NCBI GenBank assembly: GCA_963719275.1 | Contig: CAVRBT010000015.1 | Span: forward strand, 118,029 to 182,028 | Length of the DNA stretch: 64,000 nt | Direction of reading: 5' to 3' | Source: AC-32 sp963719275 | Lineage (GTDB): Bacteria; Actinomycetota; Thermoleophilia; Gaiellales; Gaiellaceae | Part shown: piece by piece, positions 1-8,131 of the stretch | Layout of the letters: each line of letters opens with the position of its first letter | Numbering within the stretch: the first letter of the stretch is position 1 | Translations under genes and position numbers: made by a program | Notes under the pieces: generated by a model | What the model was told of the DNA's origin: nothing | The model's input: only the letters and a program-made list of their open reading frames with translations | The model's database searches: none

Positions 1-1769
1 AGCGGGAACGTGCGCGAGTGGTGGTACGTGCGCTCGAGGTCGACCTCACGCCCGGTCTCGCGGAACTCCTCCAACGCGTCCTGACACGCGAGCCGCACCG
101 CTCCCGCGGCCATCCACGTGAGGCGCGAAGCCGAGGCGGAGCCGGCCGAGTCGACGCCGTCGGTCGAGCCGGGCAGGAGGGCGACGTTGTCGGTGCCTAG
201 CTCGGTGCGGGCGACCTGGAGGATCACTTCGGTGACGCCCTGGCCGACCTCGGCGGCGGCGCACCGGATCTCCGCGGCGAGCTTCTCGTCCTGCGCGACC
301 CAGAGCCGGGTGCGCGCCGAGCAGGCATCGTCGAAGCCCTCCGAGTAGCAGACGTTCTTGAAGCCGACGGCGAAGCCGACCCCGCGCCTCACGCCCTGGC
401 CGTGCGTGGTGTTCCCCGCGCCGCCCGGAAGCCGGATCGGGTCGCGCGGCAGCTCCTCCGCCTCGGGCACCGGCAGCTCGGCCGCTCGCCGGATCACCTC
501 GGCGACCGGCAGCGACCCGGTCACCACCTGGCCGGTGGGCATCGTGTCGCCGGGCTGCAGCGCGTTTAGCAGCCGCAGCTCCACGGGGTCGATCTCGAGC
601 GCAGCCGCGAGCTTGTCCATCTGCGCCTCGTGCGCGAAGCAGCCCTGCACGGCGCCGAAGCCGCGCATCGCGCCGCAGGGCGGGTTGTTCGAGTAGACGC
701 AGGTCGACTCGATCAGCGCGTTGTCGACCTGGTACGGGCCGCAGGCGAAGGAGGCGGCGTTCGAGCAAACGGCCGCGGAGCTGGAGGCGTAGGCGCCGCC
801 GTCGAGCAGGATCTTCGCGCGCACATTGACGAGCCGGCCGTCTCGCGTCGCGCGGTGCTCCATCCAGATCTTCGCCGGGTGCCGGTGGACGTGGCCGACG
901 AACGACTCCTCGCGCGAGTAGACGATCTTCACGGGACGATCGGTGTGGAGCGCGAGCATCGCGCCGTGGATCTGCATCGAGAGGTCCTCCCGCCCGCCAA
1001 ACGCTCCGCCGACCCCGGCGAGGTGGATGCGGACCTGCTCCTTCTCGAGCCCGAGGCACGGCGCGACCTGGTCGCGGTCGACGTGCAGCCACTGCGTCGC
1101 GACGTACACGTCGACGCCGCCTTCGCCGTCCGGGACGGCGAGGCCCGACTCCGGGCCGAGGAACGCCTGGTCCTGAATGCCGAGCTCGTAGACGCCGTCG
1201 ACGGAGACATCGCCCTGAACGTCCGGGTCGCCGTGCCTGACCACGATCGAGCGGAGGACGTTCGGGCGCGGGTCCTCGCGGAAGCCGCGGCCGGCGGTCG
1301 GATTCTCGTCGTGGATCGGCGGCTGCTCGGTTGCGCGCTCCATGTCGACGACGGGCTCGAGCGGCTCGTACTCGACGCGGATCTTCTCGGCCGCGCGGCG
1401 GGCCTGTTCGGGGTGCTCAGCCGCGACGAGCGCGACCGGCTCGCCGAAGTAGCGGGCGCGATCGATCGCGAGCACCGGCTGGTCGGGGAACTCGAGCCCG
1501 TACGTCTTTGCGCCCGGCACGTCGTCGTGCGTGAGGACGGCGTGCACTCCCTGCATCGAGAGCGCCTGCGAGATGTCGATCTCGATGATCCGCGCGTGCG
1601 GGTGCGGGCTGCGGACGGTGTGGCCCCAGAGCATCCCCGCCGCGACGAGGTCGCTCGCGTAGGCAAACTCGCCGGTGACCTTGGGCACCGCGTCGCTGCG
1701 CTTGACGACCTCGCCGACGCGGCCGAGCTCCAGCTCAGTTCGTCCTTGTAACAGTCTGTTACTTGGCAT
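1..1769 (-). CDS. xdhA: Xanthine dehydrogenase, molybdopterin-binding subunit (3' end beyond window)
   Basis: Large catalytic subunit that oxidises hypoxanthine/xanthine to urate at a molybdenum-pterin centre. The reading frame was followed by eye from an ATG that overlaps the last 11 bases of the 2Fe-2S subunit gene (protein begins MPSNRLLQGRTELELGRVGE). About 589 residues are visible before the window edge out of the usual 750-780. Visible family blocks are VTGEFAYASDL near the N-terminus, the pterin-site loop GGAFGGREDLSMQIHG and AMRGFGAVQGCFAHEAQ. The catalytic glutamate near the C-terminus lies outside the window. The overlap indicates translational coupling in a three-gene operon (FAD, FeS, Mo). 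Xanthine is the expected substrate from the neighbouring urate-pathway genes, but the family also holds CO and aldehyde oxidoreductases. Confidence 0.9.
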   Translation of the reverse strand, partial: MPSNRLLQGRTELELGRVGEVVKRSDAVPKVTGEFAYASDLVAAGMLWGHTVRSPHPHARIIEIDISQALSMQGVHAVLTHDDVPGAKTYGLEFPDQPVLAIDRARYFGEPVALVAAEHPEQARRAAEKIRVEYEPLEPVVDMERATEQPPIHDENPTAGRGFREDPRPNVLRSIVVRHGDPDVQGDVSVDGVYELGIQDQAFLGPESGLAVPDGEGGVDVYVATQWLHVDRDQVAPCLGLEKEQVRIHLAGVGGAFGGREDLSMQIHGAMLALHTDRPVKIVYSREESFVGHVHRHPAKIWMEHRATRDGRLVNVRAKILLDGGAYASSSAAVCSNAASFACGPYQVDNALIESTCVYSNNPPCGAMRGFGAVQGCFAHEAQMDKLAAALEIDPVELRLLNALQPGDTMPTGQVVTGSLPVAEVIRRAAELPVPEAEELPRDPIRLPGGAGNTTHGQGVRRGVGFAVGFKNVCYSEGFDDACSARTRLWVAQDEKLAAEIRCAAAEVGQGVTEVILQVARTELGTDNVALLPGSTDGVDSAGSASASRLTWMAAGAVRLACQDALEEFRETGREVDLERTYHHSRTFP

Positions 1770-2226
1770 CGGAGAGGCCGACGGCGAAGCGGACTGCGTC
1801 GAAGATCTTCGCGTAGCCGGTACAGCGGCAGAGGTTCCCCGACAGCGCCTCGCGCAGCTCGTCCTCGCTGGGCGTCGGGTTGTGCTCGAGCAGGTCGGCG
1901 GCCGCGACGATCAGGCCCGGCGTGCAGAAGCCGCACTGGACGGCGCCGGTCTCGGTGAACGCCTCCTGCACCGGGTGGAGCTCGCCGTCCCGCGCGAGCC
2001 CCTCGACCGTGACGACGTGGTGGCCGTCGGCCTGCGCGGCGAGGACGAGGCACGCGCAGACGAGCTTCCCGTCGAGCAGCACCGAGCACGAGCCGCACTC
2101 GCCCTGCTCACACGCGTTCTTGGAGCCGGGCAGGCCGAGGCGCTCGCGCAGGGCGAAGAGCAGGCTCTCGCCCTCCCAGACCTCGGCCTCCCGCAGCTCG
2201 CCGTTGACGGTCAGGGAGACCTTCAC
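1759..2226 (-). CDS. xdhC: Xanthine dehydrogenase, 2Fe-2S subunit
   Basis: Small electron-transfer subunit carrying two 2Fe-2S clusters that pass electrons from the molybdenum centre to FAD. The plant-type ferredoxin cysteines are seen in ACEQGECGSCSVLLDGKLVC, and the second, all-helical cluster domain in GAVQCGFCTPG and GNLCRCTGYAKIF. The protein is 155 residues from the GTG at 2226 (VKVSLTVNGEL), the normal size. The open frame continues 28 codons upstream, but that part runs into a palindromic repeat and has no family similarity. It lies between the FAD and Mo subunit genes and overlaps the latter. Confidence 0.95.
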   Translation of the reverse strand: MKVSLTVNGELREAEVWEGESLLFALRERLGLPGSKNACEQGECGSCSVLLDGKLVCACLVLAAQADGHHVVTVEGLARDGELHPVQEAFTETGAVQCGFCTPGLIVAAADLLEHNPTPSEDELREALSGNLCRCTGYAKIFDAVRFAVGLSDAK

Positions 2227-2268
2227 CCGTGAACCACCTGATGGACAACGTCCCAGCTGGTCATCGCA

Positions 2269-2326
2269 GACGGACGCACGAGCAAAACTCGCGCGTCCTG
2301 AAGCCGACATCGCAAGCGACGTCTCA
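2269..2326 (+). repeat. Two-hairpin palindromic repeat, copy between FAD and FeS subunit genes
   Basis: About 58 bases with two consecutive stems. The first pairs GGACGCACGAG with CTCGCGCGTCC around CAAAA; the second pairs GACATCGC with GCGACGTC around AA. The layout and the TCGCAAGCGA core match the copies at 5078, 9340 and 22378. It sits inside the xdh operon and includes the FAD-subunit stop codon. Confidence 0.7.
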
Positions 2327-3097
2327 CGCCAGGCACCTCTCGAGCGCGCGCTGCGTCAGGACGCGGAGCGCGTGCCGCCGGTAGCGCGCGGTGCCGCGGA
2401 CGTCGTCGATCGGGCTCGCGGCCTCGGCGACGCGCTCCGGGAGGTCGTCGTCCACCGGAGCGGTGACCAGCCCGGGCACGGGCCCGGCGGAGCCGAAGGA
2501 CGCCCGCGCCTCGTCGCCCTCGACGAGCAGCGCGAGCGACACGACAGCGATCACCATCGCGTTGCGCGGCCCGACCTTCATGAACGTCTGCCGCGGGCCC
2601 GGTGCCCGGAGTCGCACGGCCAGGATCAGCTCGTCCGCCTCCAGCGTGGTTCGCTTCGGCCCGACGATGAAGTCGTGCAGCGGCACCGTTCGCTTGCTGC
2701 GCTTGGAGGCGAGCTCGACCTCCGCGCCGTAGACGAGCAGCGGCGGCAGCGCATCCCCGGCCGGTGAGGCCGTGCCGAGGTTCCCGCCGATCGTGCCGCG
2801 GTTGCGAATCTGCGGCCCGCCGACGGTACGCGAGGCCTCCGCCAGCGCCCGCAACGGCTCCCGCAGCTCCATCGCCTCGGTGTAGGCGAGCCCGGAGCCG
2901 AGCCGCAGCGTGCCGTTCTCCCGGGACCAGCCGCGCAGCTCCGCGACCTCGTTCAGGTTCAGCAGCGCAGGCGGCCGCGCGCGGTCGAAGTTGAGCTCGA
3001 CCATCACGTCGGTCCCGCCCTGGATCGGCATCGCGTCCGGCCGTTCCGCCTTCAACGCCAGCGCCTCCTCGAGCGAACGCGGGGTCAGGACGTCCAC
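2324..3097 (-). CDS. xdhB: Xanthine dehydrogenase, FAD-binding subunit
   Basis: Medium subunit that binds FAD and hands electrons to NAD or another acceptor. The 257-residue protein from the GTG at 3097 starts VDVLTPRSLEEALALKAERP. It shows the PCMH-type FAD-binding signatures IQGGTDVMVELNFD and TVGGPQIRNRGTIGGNLGTA, then GDALPPLLVYGAEVEL, and a C-terminal CO-dehydrogenase-flavoprotein domain (KVGPRNAMVIAVVSLAL). Codons further upstream run into the 63-base tandem repeats and only give a low-complexity extension, so the GTG is preferred. It is the first gene of the minus-strand operon and is divergent from adenine deaminase. Confidence 0.93.
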   Translation of the reverse strand: MDVLTPRSLEEALALKAERPDAMPIQGGTDVMVELNFDRARPPALLNLNEVAELRGWSRENGTLRLGSGLAYTEAMELREPLRALAEASRTVGGPQIRNRGTIGGNLGTASPAGDALPPLLVYGAEVELASKRSKRTVPLHDFIVGPKRTTLEADELILAVRLRAPGPRQTFMKVGPRNAMVIAVVSLALLVEGDEARASFGSAGPVPGLVTAPVDDDLPERVAEAASPIDDVRGTARYRRHALRVLTQRALERCLA

Positions 3098-3114
3098 GCG
3101 GGCAACCCTACTTA

Positions 3115-3366
3115 GACGGCCGCACGGGCAGAGCCCGCATGGCCTCTTCTGGTCGGCGCCGCCGAGTCGGCGCCTTGGACGGCCGCACGGGCAGAGCCCG
3201 CATGGCCTCTTCTGGTCGGCGCCGCCGAGTCGGCGCCTTGGACGGCCGCACGGGCAGAGCCCGCATGGCCTCTTCTGGTCGGCGCCGCCGAGTCGGCGCC
3301 TTGGACGGCCGCACGGGCAGAGCCTGCACGGCCTCTTCTGGTCGGCGCCGCCGAGTCGGCGCCTTG
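3115..3366 (+). repeat. Four tandem copies of a 63-base two-hairpin repeat
   Basis: Copies lie at 3115-3177, 3178-3240, 3241-3303 and 3304-3366. The first three are identical; the fourth differs at two positions. Each holds two stems: GGCC..CGGGC/GCCCG..GGCC and GGCGCCG/CGGCGCC. They fill the divergent gap between the xdh operon (start 3097) and adenine deaminase (start 3386), so they sit where both promoters would be expected. There are no unique spacers, so this is not a CRISPR array. Confidence 0.95.
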
Positions 3367-3385
3367 GACGGGGTAACGTGCGCCG

Positions 3386-5077
3386 ATGCCCGACCTCGCA
3401 CGACGGCTGGCGGTGGCGCGCGGGGACGAGCCGGCCGACCTCGTCGTCCGCGGCGGCCGGGTCCTCTCCGTCTTCACGCGGGAGTGGCTCGAGACCGACG
3501 TCGCGATCGTCGACGGCCACGTGGCCGGCCTGGGCGAGTACGAGGGCGCGCAGGAGCTCGACGCATCCGGCCGTTACGTCGTCCCCGGCTTCGTGGACGC
3601 GCACATGCACCTCGAGACGACGAAGCTGCTCGTCGACGAGTTCGCGCGGCTCGTGCTCCCGCTCGGCACGACCACCGTCGTCGCCGACCCGCACGAGATC
3701 GCGAACGTGCTCGGCACCGACGGCGTGCACTGGCTACTCGACGTGTGCGGCGGACTGCCGCTCGACGTCTTTTTCATGGCCTCCTCGAGCGTCCCCGCCT
3801 CGCAGTACGAGTCGCCGCGGCGGCCGTTCTCGCCGGGCGACCTCGAAGGCTTGCTGCGCCGGCGCCGCGTGATCGGCCTCGCCGAGATGATGAACTTCCC
3901 CGGCGTCGTCTCCGGCGACGAACGCGAGCTCGCGAAGCTCGTGCTGCCGGGCGCCCACCACGTCGACGGCCACGCCCCGGGCGTCGTCGGCAAGGCGCTC
4001 AACGCCTACGCGGCGGCCGGGATCTACTCCGACCACGAAGCGTTCACGATCGAGGAGGGCCGCGAGCGGCTGCGAGCGGGGATGTGGCTGCTGATCCGCG
4101 AGGCCTCGGCCGCACGCAACCTGCAGGCGCTGATCCCGCTCGCCCGCGAGTTCGGCCCCGGGCGGATCGCGTTCTGCACCGACGACCGCGAGCCCGAGCA
4201 CATCGCCGACGACGGGCACGTGAACACGATGGTGCGCGACGCGGTCGCGGCGGGGATCCAGGCAGAGGACGCCCTGGTGATGGCGACGCTCAACCCGGCC
4301 ACCTGGCACGGGCTCGACCACCTCGGCGCGATCGCCCCCGGGTACCAGGCCGACCTGCTCCTGCTGCCCGACCTCGAGTCGTTCGTGCCGGAAACGGTGC
4401 TCAAGCGCGGCGAGCGGGTCGGCGAGATCGAGCGCGTCGATGTGCCCGAGTGGGTGAAGCACACCGTCCGTATCCGCCACGTCGCCGCCCGCGACTTCGC
4501 GATCCCGTGGGAGGGCGGGCAGGCGCGCGTGATCGGCGTGATCCCCGACCAAATCCTGACCGAGGGGCTCGTCGAGGAGCCGGCGGTGGTCGACGGGCTC
4601 GCGGTCGCAGATCCAGAGCGAGACCTCGCGAAGATCGCGGTCGTCGAGCGGCATCTCGGCACCGGGCGACATGCGGTCGCCCTCGTGCACGGGTTCGGCC
4701 TGCGCTCGGGCGCGCTCGCCTCGACCTTCTCCCACGACGCACACAACATCGTCGTCGTCGGGATGGACGACCAGGACATGGCCCGCGCGATCGGGCGGCT
4801 GACGGAGATCGGCGGAGGCGTGGTCGTGGTCGAGGACCGCGGTGTGCGCGCGGAGCTGCCACTGCCGATCGCAGGGATCATCTCTGACGCACCGCTCACG
4901 AAAGTGGTCGAGGCCAGCCGGGGCTGCATCGAAGCGGCGGCGAAGCTCGGCTGCGCGCTCCCCTCGCCCTTCCAGACGATGGCCTTCCTCGCGCTCTCGG
5001 TGATCCCGAGCCTGAAGATCACCGACCAAGGGCTGGTCGACGTCGACCGCTTCGAGCTGGTGCCGCTGCAGGCGTAA
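3386..5077 (+). CDS. ade: Adenine deaminase
   Basis: Amidohydrolase-superfamily enzyme converting adenine to hypoxanthine plus ammonia, feeding xanthine dehydrogenase. The protein has 563 residues, typical of the Ade family. It contains the metal-binding GFVDAHMHLET (HxH) block near residue 68, LPLGTTTVVADPHEIANV, a HVDGHAPGVVGKALNAYAAAG block, and FCTDDREPEHIADDGHVN. The C-terminal adenine-deaminase domain (FSHDAHNIVVVGMDDQDM, ALSVIPSLKITDQGL) is present, which separates it from dihydroorotases. It is the first plus-strand gene of the purine island, 20 bases after the tandem repeats. Confidence 0.96.
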   Translation: MPDLARRLAVARGDEPADLVVRGGRVLSVFTREWLETDVAIVDGHVAGLGEYEGAQELDASGRYVVPGFVDAHMHLETTKLLVDEFARLVLPLGTTTVVADPHEIANVLGTDGVHWLLDVCGGLPLDVFFMASSSVPASQYESPRRPFSPGDLEGLLRRRRVIGLAEMMNFPGVVSGDERELAKLVLPGAHHVDGHAPGVVGKALNAYAAAGIYSDHEAFTIEEGRERLRAGMWLLIREASAARNLQALIPLAREFGPGRIAFCTDDREPEHIADDGHVNTMVRDAVAAGIQAEDALVMATLNPATWHGLDHLGAIAPGYQADLLLLPDLESFVPETVLKRGERVGEIERVDVPEWVKHTVRIRHVAARDFAIPWEGGQARVIGVIPDQILTEGLVEEPAVVDGLAVADPERDLAKIAVVERHLGTGRHAVALVHGFGLRSGALASTFSHDAHNIVVVGMDDQDMARAIGRLTEIGGGVVVVEDRGVRAELPLPIAGIISDAPLTKVVEASRGCIEAAAKLGCALPSPFQTMAFLALSVIPSLKITDQGLVDVDRFELVPLQA

Positions 5078-5136
5078 GGACGTCGCTTGCGATGTCCGCC
5101 TCAGGCCGCGTGGGCTTTCGCCCGCGCGGCCGTCTG
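5078..5136 (-). repeat. Two-hairpin palindromic repeat downstream of ade
   Basis: Inverted copy of the dispersed repeat. On the minus strand it reads a GGCCGCGCGGGC/GCCCACGCGGCC stem (GAAA loop) followed by a GGACATCGC/GCGACGTCC stem around AA. It starts at the base after the ade stop codon, so in the ade transcript it could also act as a 3'-end hairpin; it lacks a T-tract. Confidence 0.7.
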
Positions 5137-5175
5137 AGTTGGCCGATGAGGCGCTGAAGGTCATATGGTCGCGGC

Positions 5176-6486
5176 GTGAAGCGGCTCTTTGCAAACGCCT
5201 ACGTCGTCGTGATGGACGACGCGGGGACGGAGCACGAGGACGGCTGGGTGCTCGTCGAGGACGACGTCATAGCCGCGACCGGCGGCGGTGCTGAGCCGGA
5301 GGCCGACGAGCGCATCGATCTCGCCGGCGCAGTCGTCACGCCCGGGCTCGTCAACACCCATCACCACCTGTACCAGACCCTCACGCGCGCGCGGGCGCAG
5401 GAGGCCAACTTGTTCGACTGGCTCAAGGCGCTCTACCCGGTGTGGGCGCGGCTCGACGAGGAGGCCGAGCACGTGGCGGCGAGGACCGGCCTCGCCGAGC
5501 TTGCCCTCTCGGGCTGCACGACCGTCTTTGACCACCACTACGTCTTCCCGCGGGGAGCCGGCGACCTGATCGAGGCCGAGATGATCGCGGCGCGGGAGCT
5601 CGGCGTGCGGCTCGTGCCCTCGCGCGGCTCGATGGATCTCGGCGAGTCCGACGGCGGGCTGCCGCCTGACTCTCTTGTCGAGAGCGCGGACACCGTGCTC
5701 GCCGAGACGGAACGGCTCGCCTCGCACTACCCCGAGCTCGTCGTGGCGCCCTGCTCGCCTTTTTCGGTGACGGGCGACCTGATGCGGCAGTCAGCCGAGC
5801 TCGCGCGCCGGCTCGGGCTGACGCTGCACACGCACTTGGCCGAGACCGTCGAGGAGGAGGCGTACTGCCAGGAGCTCTACGGCTGCCGCCCGGTCGAGTA
5901 CCTGGAGCGGCTCGGCTGGCTCGACGGCGACGTCTGGTGCGCGCACTGCGTGCATCTCGACGAGGGCGACGTGGCCCGTTTCGCCGAGACTGGGACCGGC
6001 GTCGCCCATTGCCCCAGCTCGAACCTGCGCCTCGGCGCCGGCGTCGCGCCAGTTCGCCCGATGCTCGACGCCGGGGTGCGTGTCGGGCTTGGCGTCGACG
6101 GCTCGGCCTCGAACGAGCGCGGCGACCTGTTCCTGGAGGTCAAGCAGGCGCTGCTCGTCGCACGAGGCCGCGGCGGGCCGGAGACGATGACCGCGCGGGA
6201 GGCGCTGCGACTGGGAACGCGCGGCGGAGCGGCTGTGCTGAAGCGCGACGACCTCGGCTCGCTGGAGCCGGGGAAGTGCGCCGACCTGGCTGTGTGGCGC
6301 ACCGACGGGCTCGAGCTCGGAGGCGCCGTCGACCCGGTCGCCGGCCTCGTCTTCAGCGGGCCGCACCGCGTCGACCGCCTCGTCGTCGCAGGCGAGGATG
6401 TCGTGCGTGACGGCCACCTCGTGCGCGGCGACGAGGACGAGATCGCACGCGAGCACCGCCGCGCGGCGGCGCGCTTCGCGGACTGA
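5176..6486 (+). CDS. 8-oxoguanine deaminase-like amidohydrolase
   Basis: Cytosolic COG0402 amidohydrolase expected to deaminate a 6-aminopurine such as 8-oxoguanine or guanine, giving urate or xanthine for the pathway. Its 436 residues include the metal-binding VNTHHHLYQTLTRA (HxH, about residue 57), TLHTHLAET, AHCVHLDEGDV and GVDGSASNERGDL with the active-site Asp. The block SRGSMDLGESDGGLPPDS is characteristic of the 8-oxoguanine deaminase branch rather than the triazine hydrolases. It follows the repeat after ade, and its stop overlaps the next start by one base. Guanine as main substrate cannot be excluded. Confidence 0.82.
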   Translation: MKRLFANAYVVVMDDAGTEHEDGWVLVEDDVIAATGGGAEPEADERIDLAGAVVTPGLVNTHHHLYQTLTRARAQEANLFDWLKALYPVWARLDEEAEHVAARTGLAELALSGCTTVFDHHYVFPRGAGDLIEAEMIAARELGVRLVPSRGSMDLGESDGGLPPDSLVESADTVLAETERLASHYPELVVAPCSPFSVTGDLMRQSAELARRLGLTLHTHLAETVEEEAYCQELYGCRPVEYLERLGWLDGDVWCAHCVHLDEGDVARFAETGTGVAHCPSSNLRLGAGVAPVRPMLDAGVRVGLGVDGSASNERGDLFLEVKQALLVARGRGGPETMTAREALRLGTRGGAAVLKRDDLGSLEPGKCADLAVWRTDGLELGGAVDPVAGLVFSGPHRVDRLVVAGEDVVRDGHLVRGDEDEIAREHRRAAARFAD

Positions 6487-7415
6487 TGTCGTTCCCGCCC
6501 GCGCGCGGCGAGCGGCTCGACTGGGAGGCGCTGCCGACGGCCGTTCGTTCGGCGATCGAACAGCGGCTCGAGGCGCCAGTCGCTCGCGCCGCCACGCAGC
6601 CCGGCGGCTTCTCGCCCGGGGTCGCGGCGCGACTCGAGCTCACGGACGGCCGCCGCTTCTTCGCGAAGGCGGTCGGGCCGGAGCCGAATCCCGATTCGAC
6701 GGAGTTCCACCGCCGCGAGGCGAACATCGCCGCGGCTCTGCCGCCAGACACGCCGGCGCCGCGGTTCCTCTTCTCGGTCGACGACGGCGCCTGGGTCGCA
6801 CTCGTCTTCGAGGACATCAAGGGCCGCGAACCGCGGCTCCCGTGGCGCGACGACGAGCTCGCCCGTGTCCTCGAGGCCCTCACCGACCTCGCCGAGGCGC
6901 TCACGCCGACGCCGATCGCAGCGCCGCCCGTCGAGGAGACGCTGGACGAGATGTTCCACGGCTGGCGCACGCTCGAGAGTCACGTCGACGACTGGGCGGC
7001 CGACCACCTCGACGAGCTGCGTGAGCTCGAGTCGCGGTGGGCGGATGCGGCCCAGGGCGACACGCTCCTGCATTGCGACGTGCGCGCCGACAACATCCTG
7101 CTCACCCCCGATCGAGTCGTCTTCGTCGACTGGCCGCACGCCTGCGTCGGCGCGGCGTGGATCGACCTGCTCGCGTTCCTACCGAGCGTCGCGATGCAGG
7201 GCGGGCCGCACCCGTGGGCGATCTTCGAGCCACACCCGATCGGCCGCGACGTGCTGCCCGAGCACCTGCAACCCGTGCTCGCCGCTCTCGCCGGCTTCTT
7301 CCTGCAGCGCGCGACGCTGCCGCCTCCGCCGGGGCTGTCCACGTTGCGTGAGTTCCAGCGCGGACAGGGAATCGAGGCACTCGCGTGGCTCCGGCGCAGC
7401 CTGGGCGCGTCGTAG
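6486..7415 (+). CDS. Aminoglycoside phosphotransferase-fold kinase, substrate unknown
   Basis: A 309-residue APH/choline-kinase-fold protein. The Brenner motif with catalytic Asp is HCDVRADNIL (about residue 196) and the second metal-binding Asp is in VVFVDWPHACVGAAW. The N-lobe keeps FFAKAVGPE as the ATP-lysine strand. The ATG overlaps the preceding deaminase stop (TGATG), so it is co-translated inside the purine operon. Members of this family phosphorylate small hydroxyl compounds; resistance is only one of their roles. Nothing in the sequence fixes the substrate; a purine-derived or sugar substrate is inferred from position only. Confidence 0.75.
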   Translation: MSFPPARGERLDWEALPTAVRSAIEQRLEAPVARAATQPGGFSPGVAARLELTDGRRFFAKAVGPEPNPDSTEFHRREANIAAALPPDTPAPRFLFSVDDGAWVALVFEDIKGREPRLPWRDDELARVLEALTDLAEALTPTPIAAPPVEETLDEMFHGWRTLESHVDDWAADHLDELRELESRWADAAQGDTLLHCDVRADNILLTPDRVVFVDWPHACVGAAWIDLLAFLPSVAMQGGPHPWAIFEPHPIGRDVLPEHLQPVLAALAGFFLQRATLPPPPGLSTLREFQRGQGIEALAWLRRSLGAS

Positions 7416-7427
7416 AGTTCGCGCGCA

Positions 7428-7718
7428 GTGGCCGTCTCGCTCTCCACGCACGTCCTCGACACCGAGCGCGGGCGACCCGGAAGCGGCGTGCGGGTCGAGC
7501 TGCGGCGCGGGGACGAGGTCGTCGCGAGTGCGGAGACCGACGGCGACGGGCGAGCGAGGCTCGCCGAGGAGCTCGAGCCCGGCCGCTACCGCCTCGCGTT
7601 CGAGCCGCCGTCGCCGTACTTCCGCAGGGTCGAGCTGGAGCTCGAGCTCGAGGACGGTCACCACCACGTGCCGCTCCTCGTGTCGTCCTTCGGATGCGCG
7701 ACCTACCGCGGCAGCTGA
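7428..7718 (+). CDS. hiuH: 5-hydroxyisourate hydrolase
   Basis: Transthyretin-related enzyme that hydrolyses 5-hydroxyisourate, the product of urate oxidation, to OHCU. The 96-residue protein begins at a GTG with the typical VSLSTHVLDTERGRPG block (catalytic His) and ends in the family signature YRGS; HHHVPLLVSSFGCATYRG holds the other conserved residues. The length is normal. Its last 25 bases overlap the next gene, which performs the following step, so the two are translationally coupled. Confidence 0.95.
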   Translation: MAVSLSTHVLDTERGRPGSGVRVELRRGDEVVASAETDGDGRARLAEELEPGRYRLAFEPPSPYFRRVELELELEDGHHHVPLLVSSFGCATYRGS

Positions 7719-8131
7719 GCGTCGAGCAGCTCGCCGAGCTGTTCGAAGGCCGGACGCGGTTCGTCGAGCTGCTGGCCGCGCGCGAGAGCCCACTCGAGAC
7801 CGCGCCGGAGGTGATCCGCGAGCTCGACGAGGCTGAGAAGCTCGAGGCGCTGAACGCCCATCCGGCGATCGGCGGCGGCCGGCTGTCCGCACGGTCGGCC
7901 GCGGAGCAGGGTGCGGAGGCCGAGCCTGGGGTCGCGACGGAGCTCGCTCACCTCAACGAGGTCTACGAGGAGACGTTCGGCTTCCGCTTCGTCGTCTTCG
8001 TGAACCGCCGGCCGAAGGTGGAGATCCTGGAGGTCCTGCGCGAGCGCCTCGAGCGGCCGCGCGAGGAGGAGCTCGAGACGGCGCTCTCGGAGCTCGTTGC
8101 AATCGCCCGCGACCGCTGGGAACGCCAGTAA
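7694..8131 (+). CDS. uraD: 2-oxo-4-hydroxy-4-carboxy-5-ureidoimidazoline decarboxylase
   Basis: Decarboxylates OHCU stereospecifically to S-allantoin, right after HIU hydrolase. The 145-residue protein from the ATG at 7694 (MRDLPRQLSVEQLAELFEG) carries LNAHPAIGG with the catalytic His and the conserved HLNEVYEETFGFRFVVFVN strand/helix block. The start lies inside the preceding hiuH frame. The open frame extends much further upstream, but only as an antisense-like shadow. The ATG of puuD overlaps its TAA (TAATG). Confidence 0.92.
   Translation: MRDLPRQLSVEQLAELFEGRTRFVELLAARESPLETAPEVIRELDEAEKLEALNAHPAIGGGRLSARSAAEQGAEAEPGVATELAHLNEVYEETFGFRFVVFVNRRPKVEILEVLRERLERPREEELETALSELVAIARDRWERQ

Noticed and set aside
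3115..3366. CRISPR array
   Set aside because: Units are 63 bases and directly adjacent without unique spacers, each unit forming two stems.
3139..3375. Repetitive-peptide gene in the tandem array on either strand
   Set aside because: The array unit (63 bases, divisible by three) keeps all frames open by chance; peptides are low-complexity and the true ade and xdhB starts lie outside.
2324..3730. A 468-residue xanthine dehydrogenase FAD subunit
   Set aside because: The N-terminal 211 residues come from the tandem repeat and antisense ade sequence; family homology starts at the GTG at 3097.
6486..7415. Aminoglycoside resistance gene
   Set aside because: Fold motif fits, but it is co-translated with purine enzymes and has no resistance-specific context.
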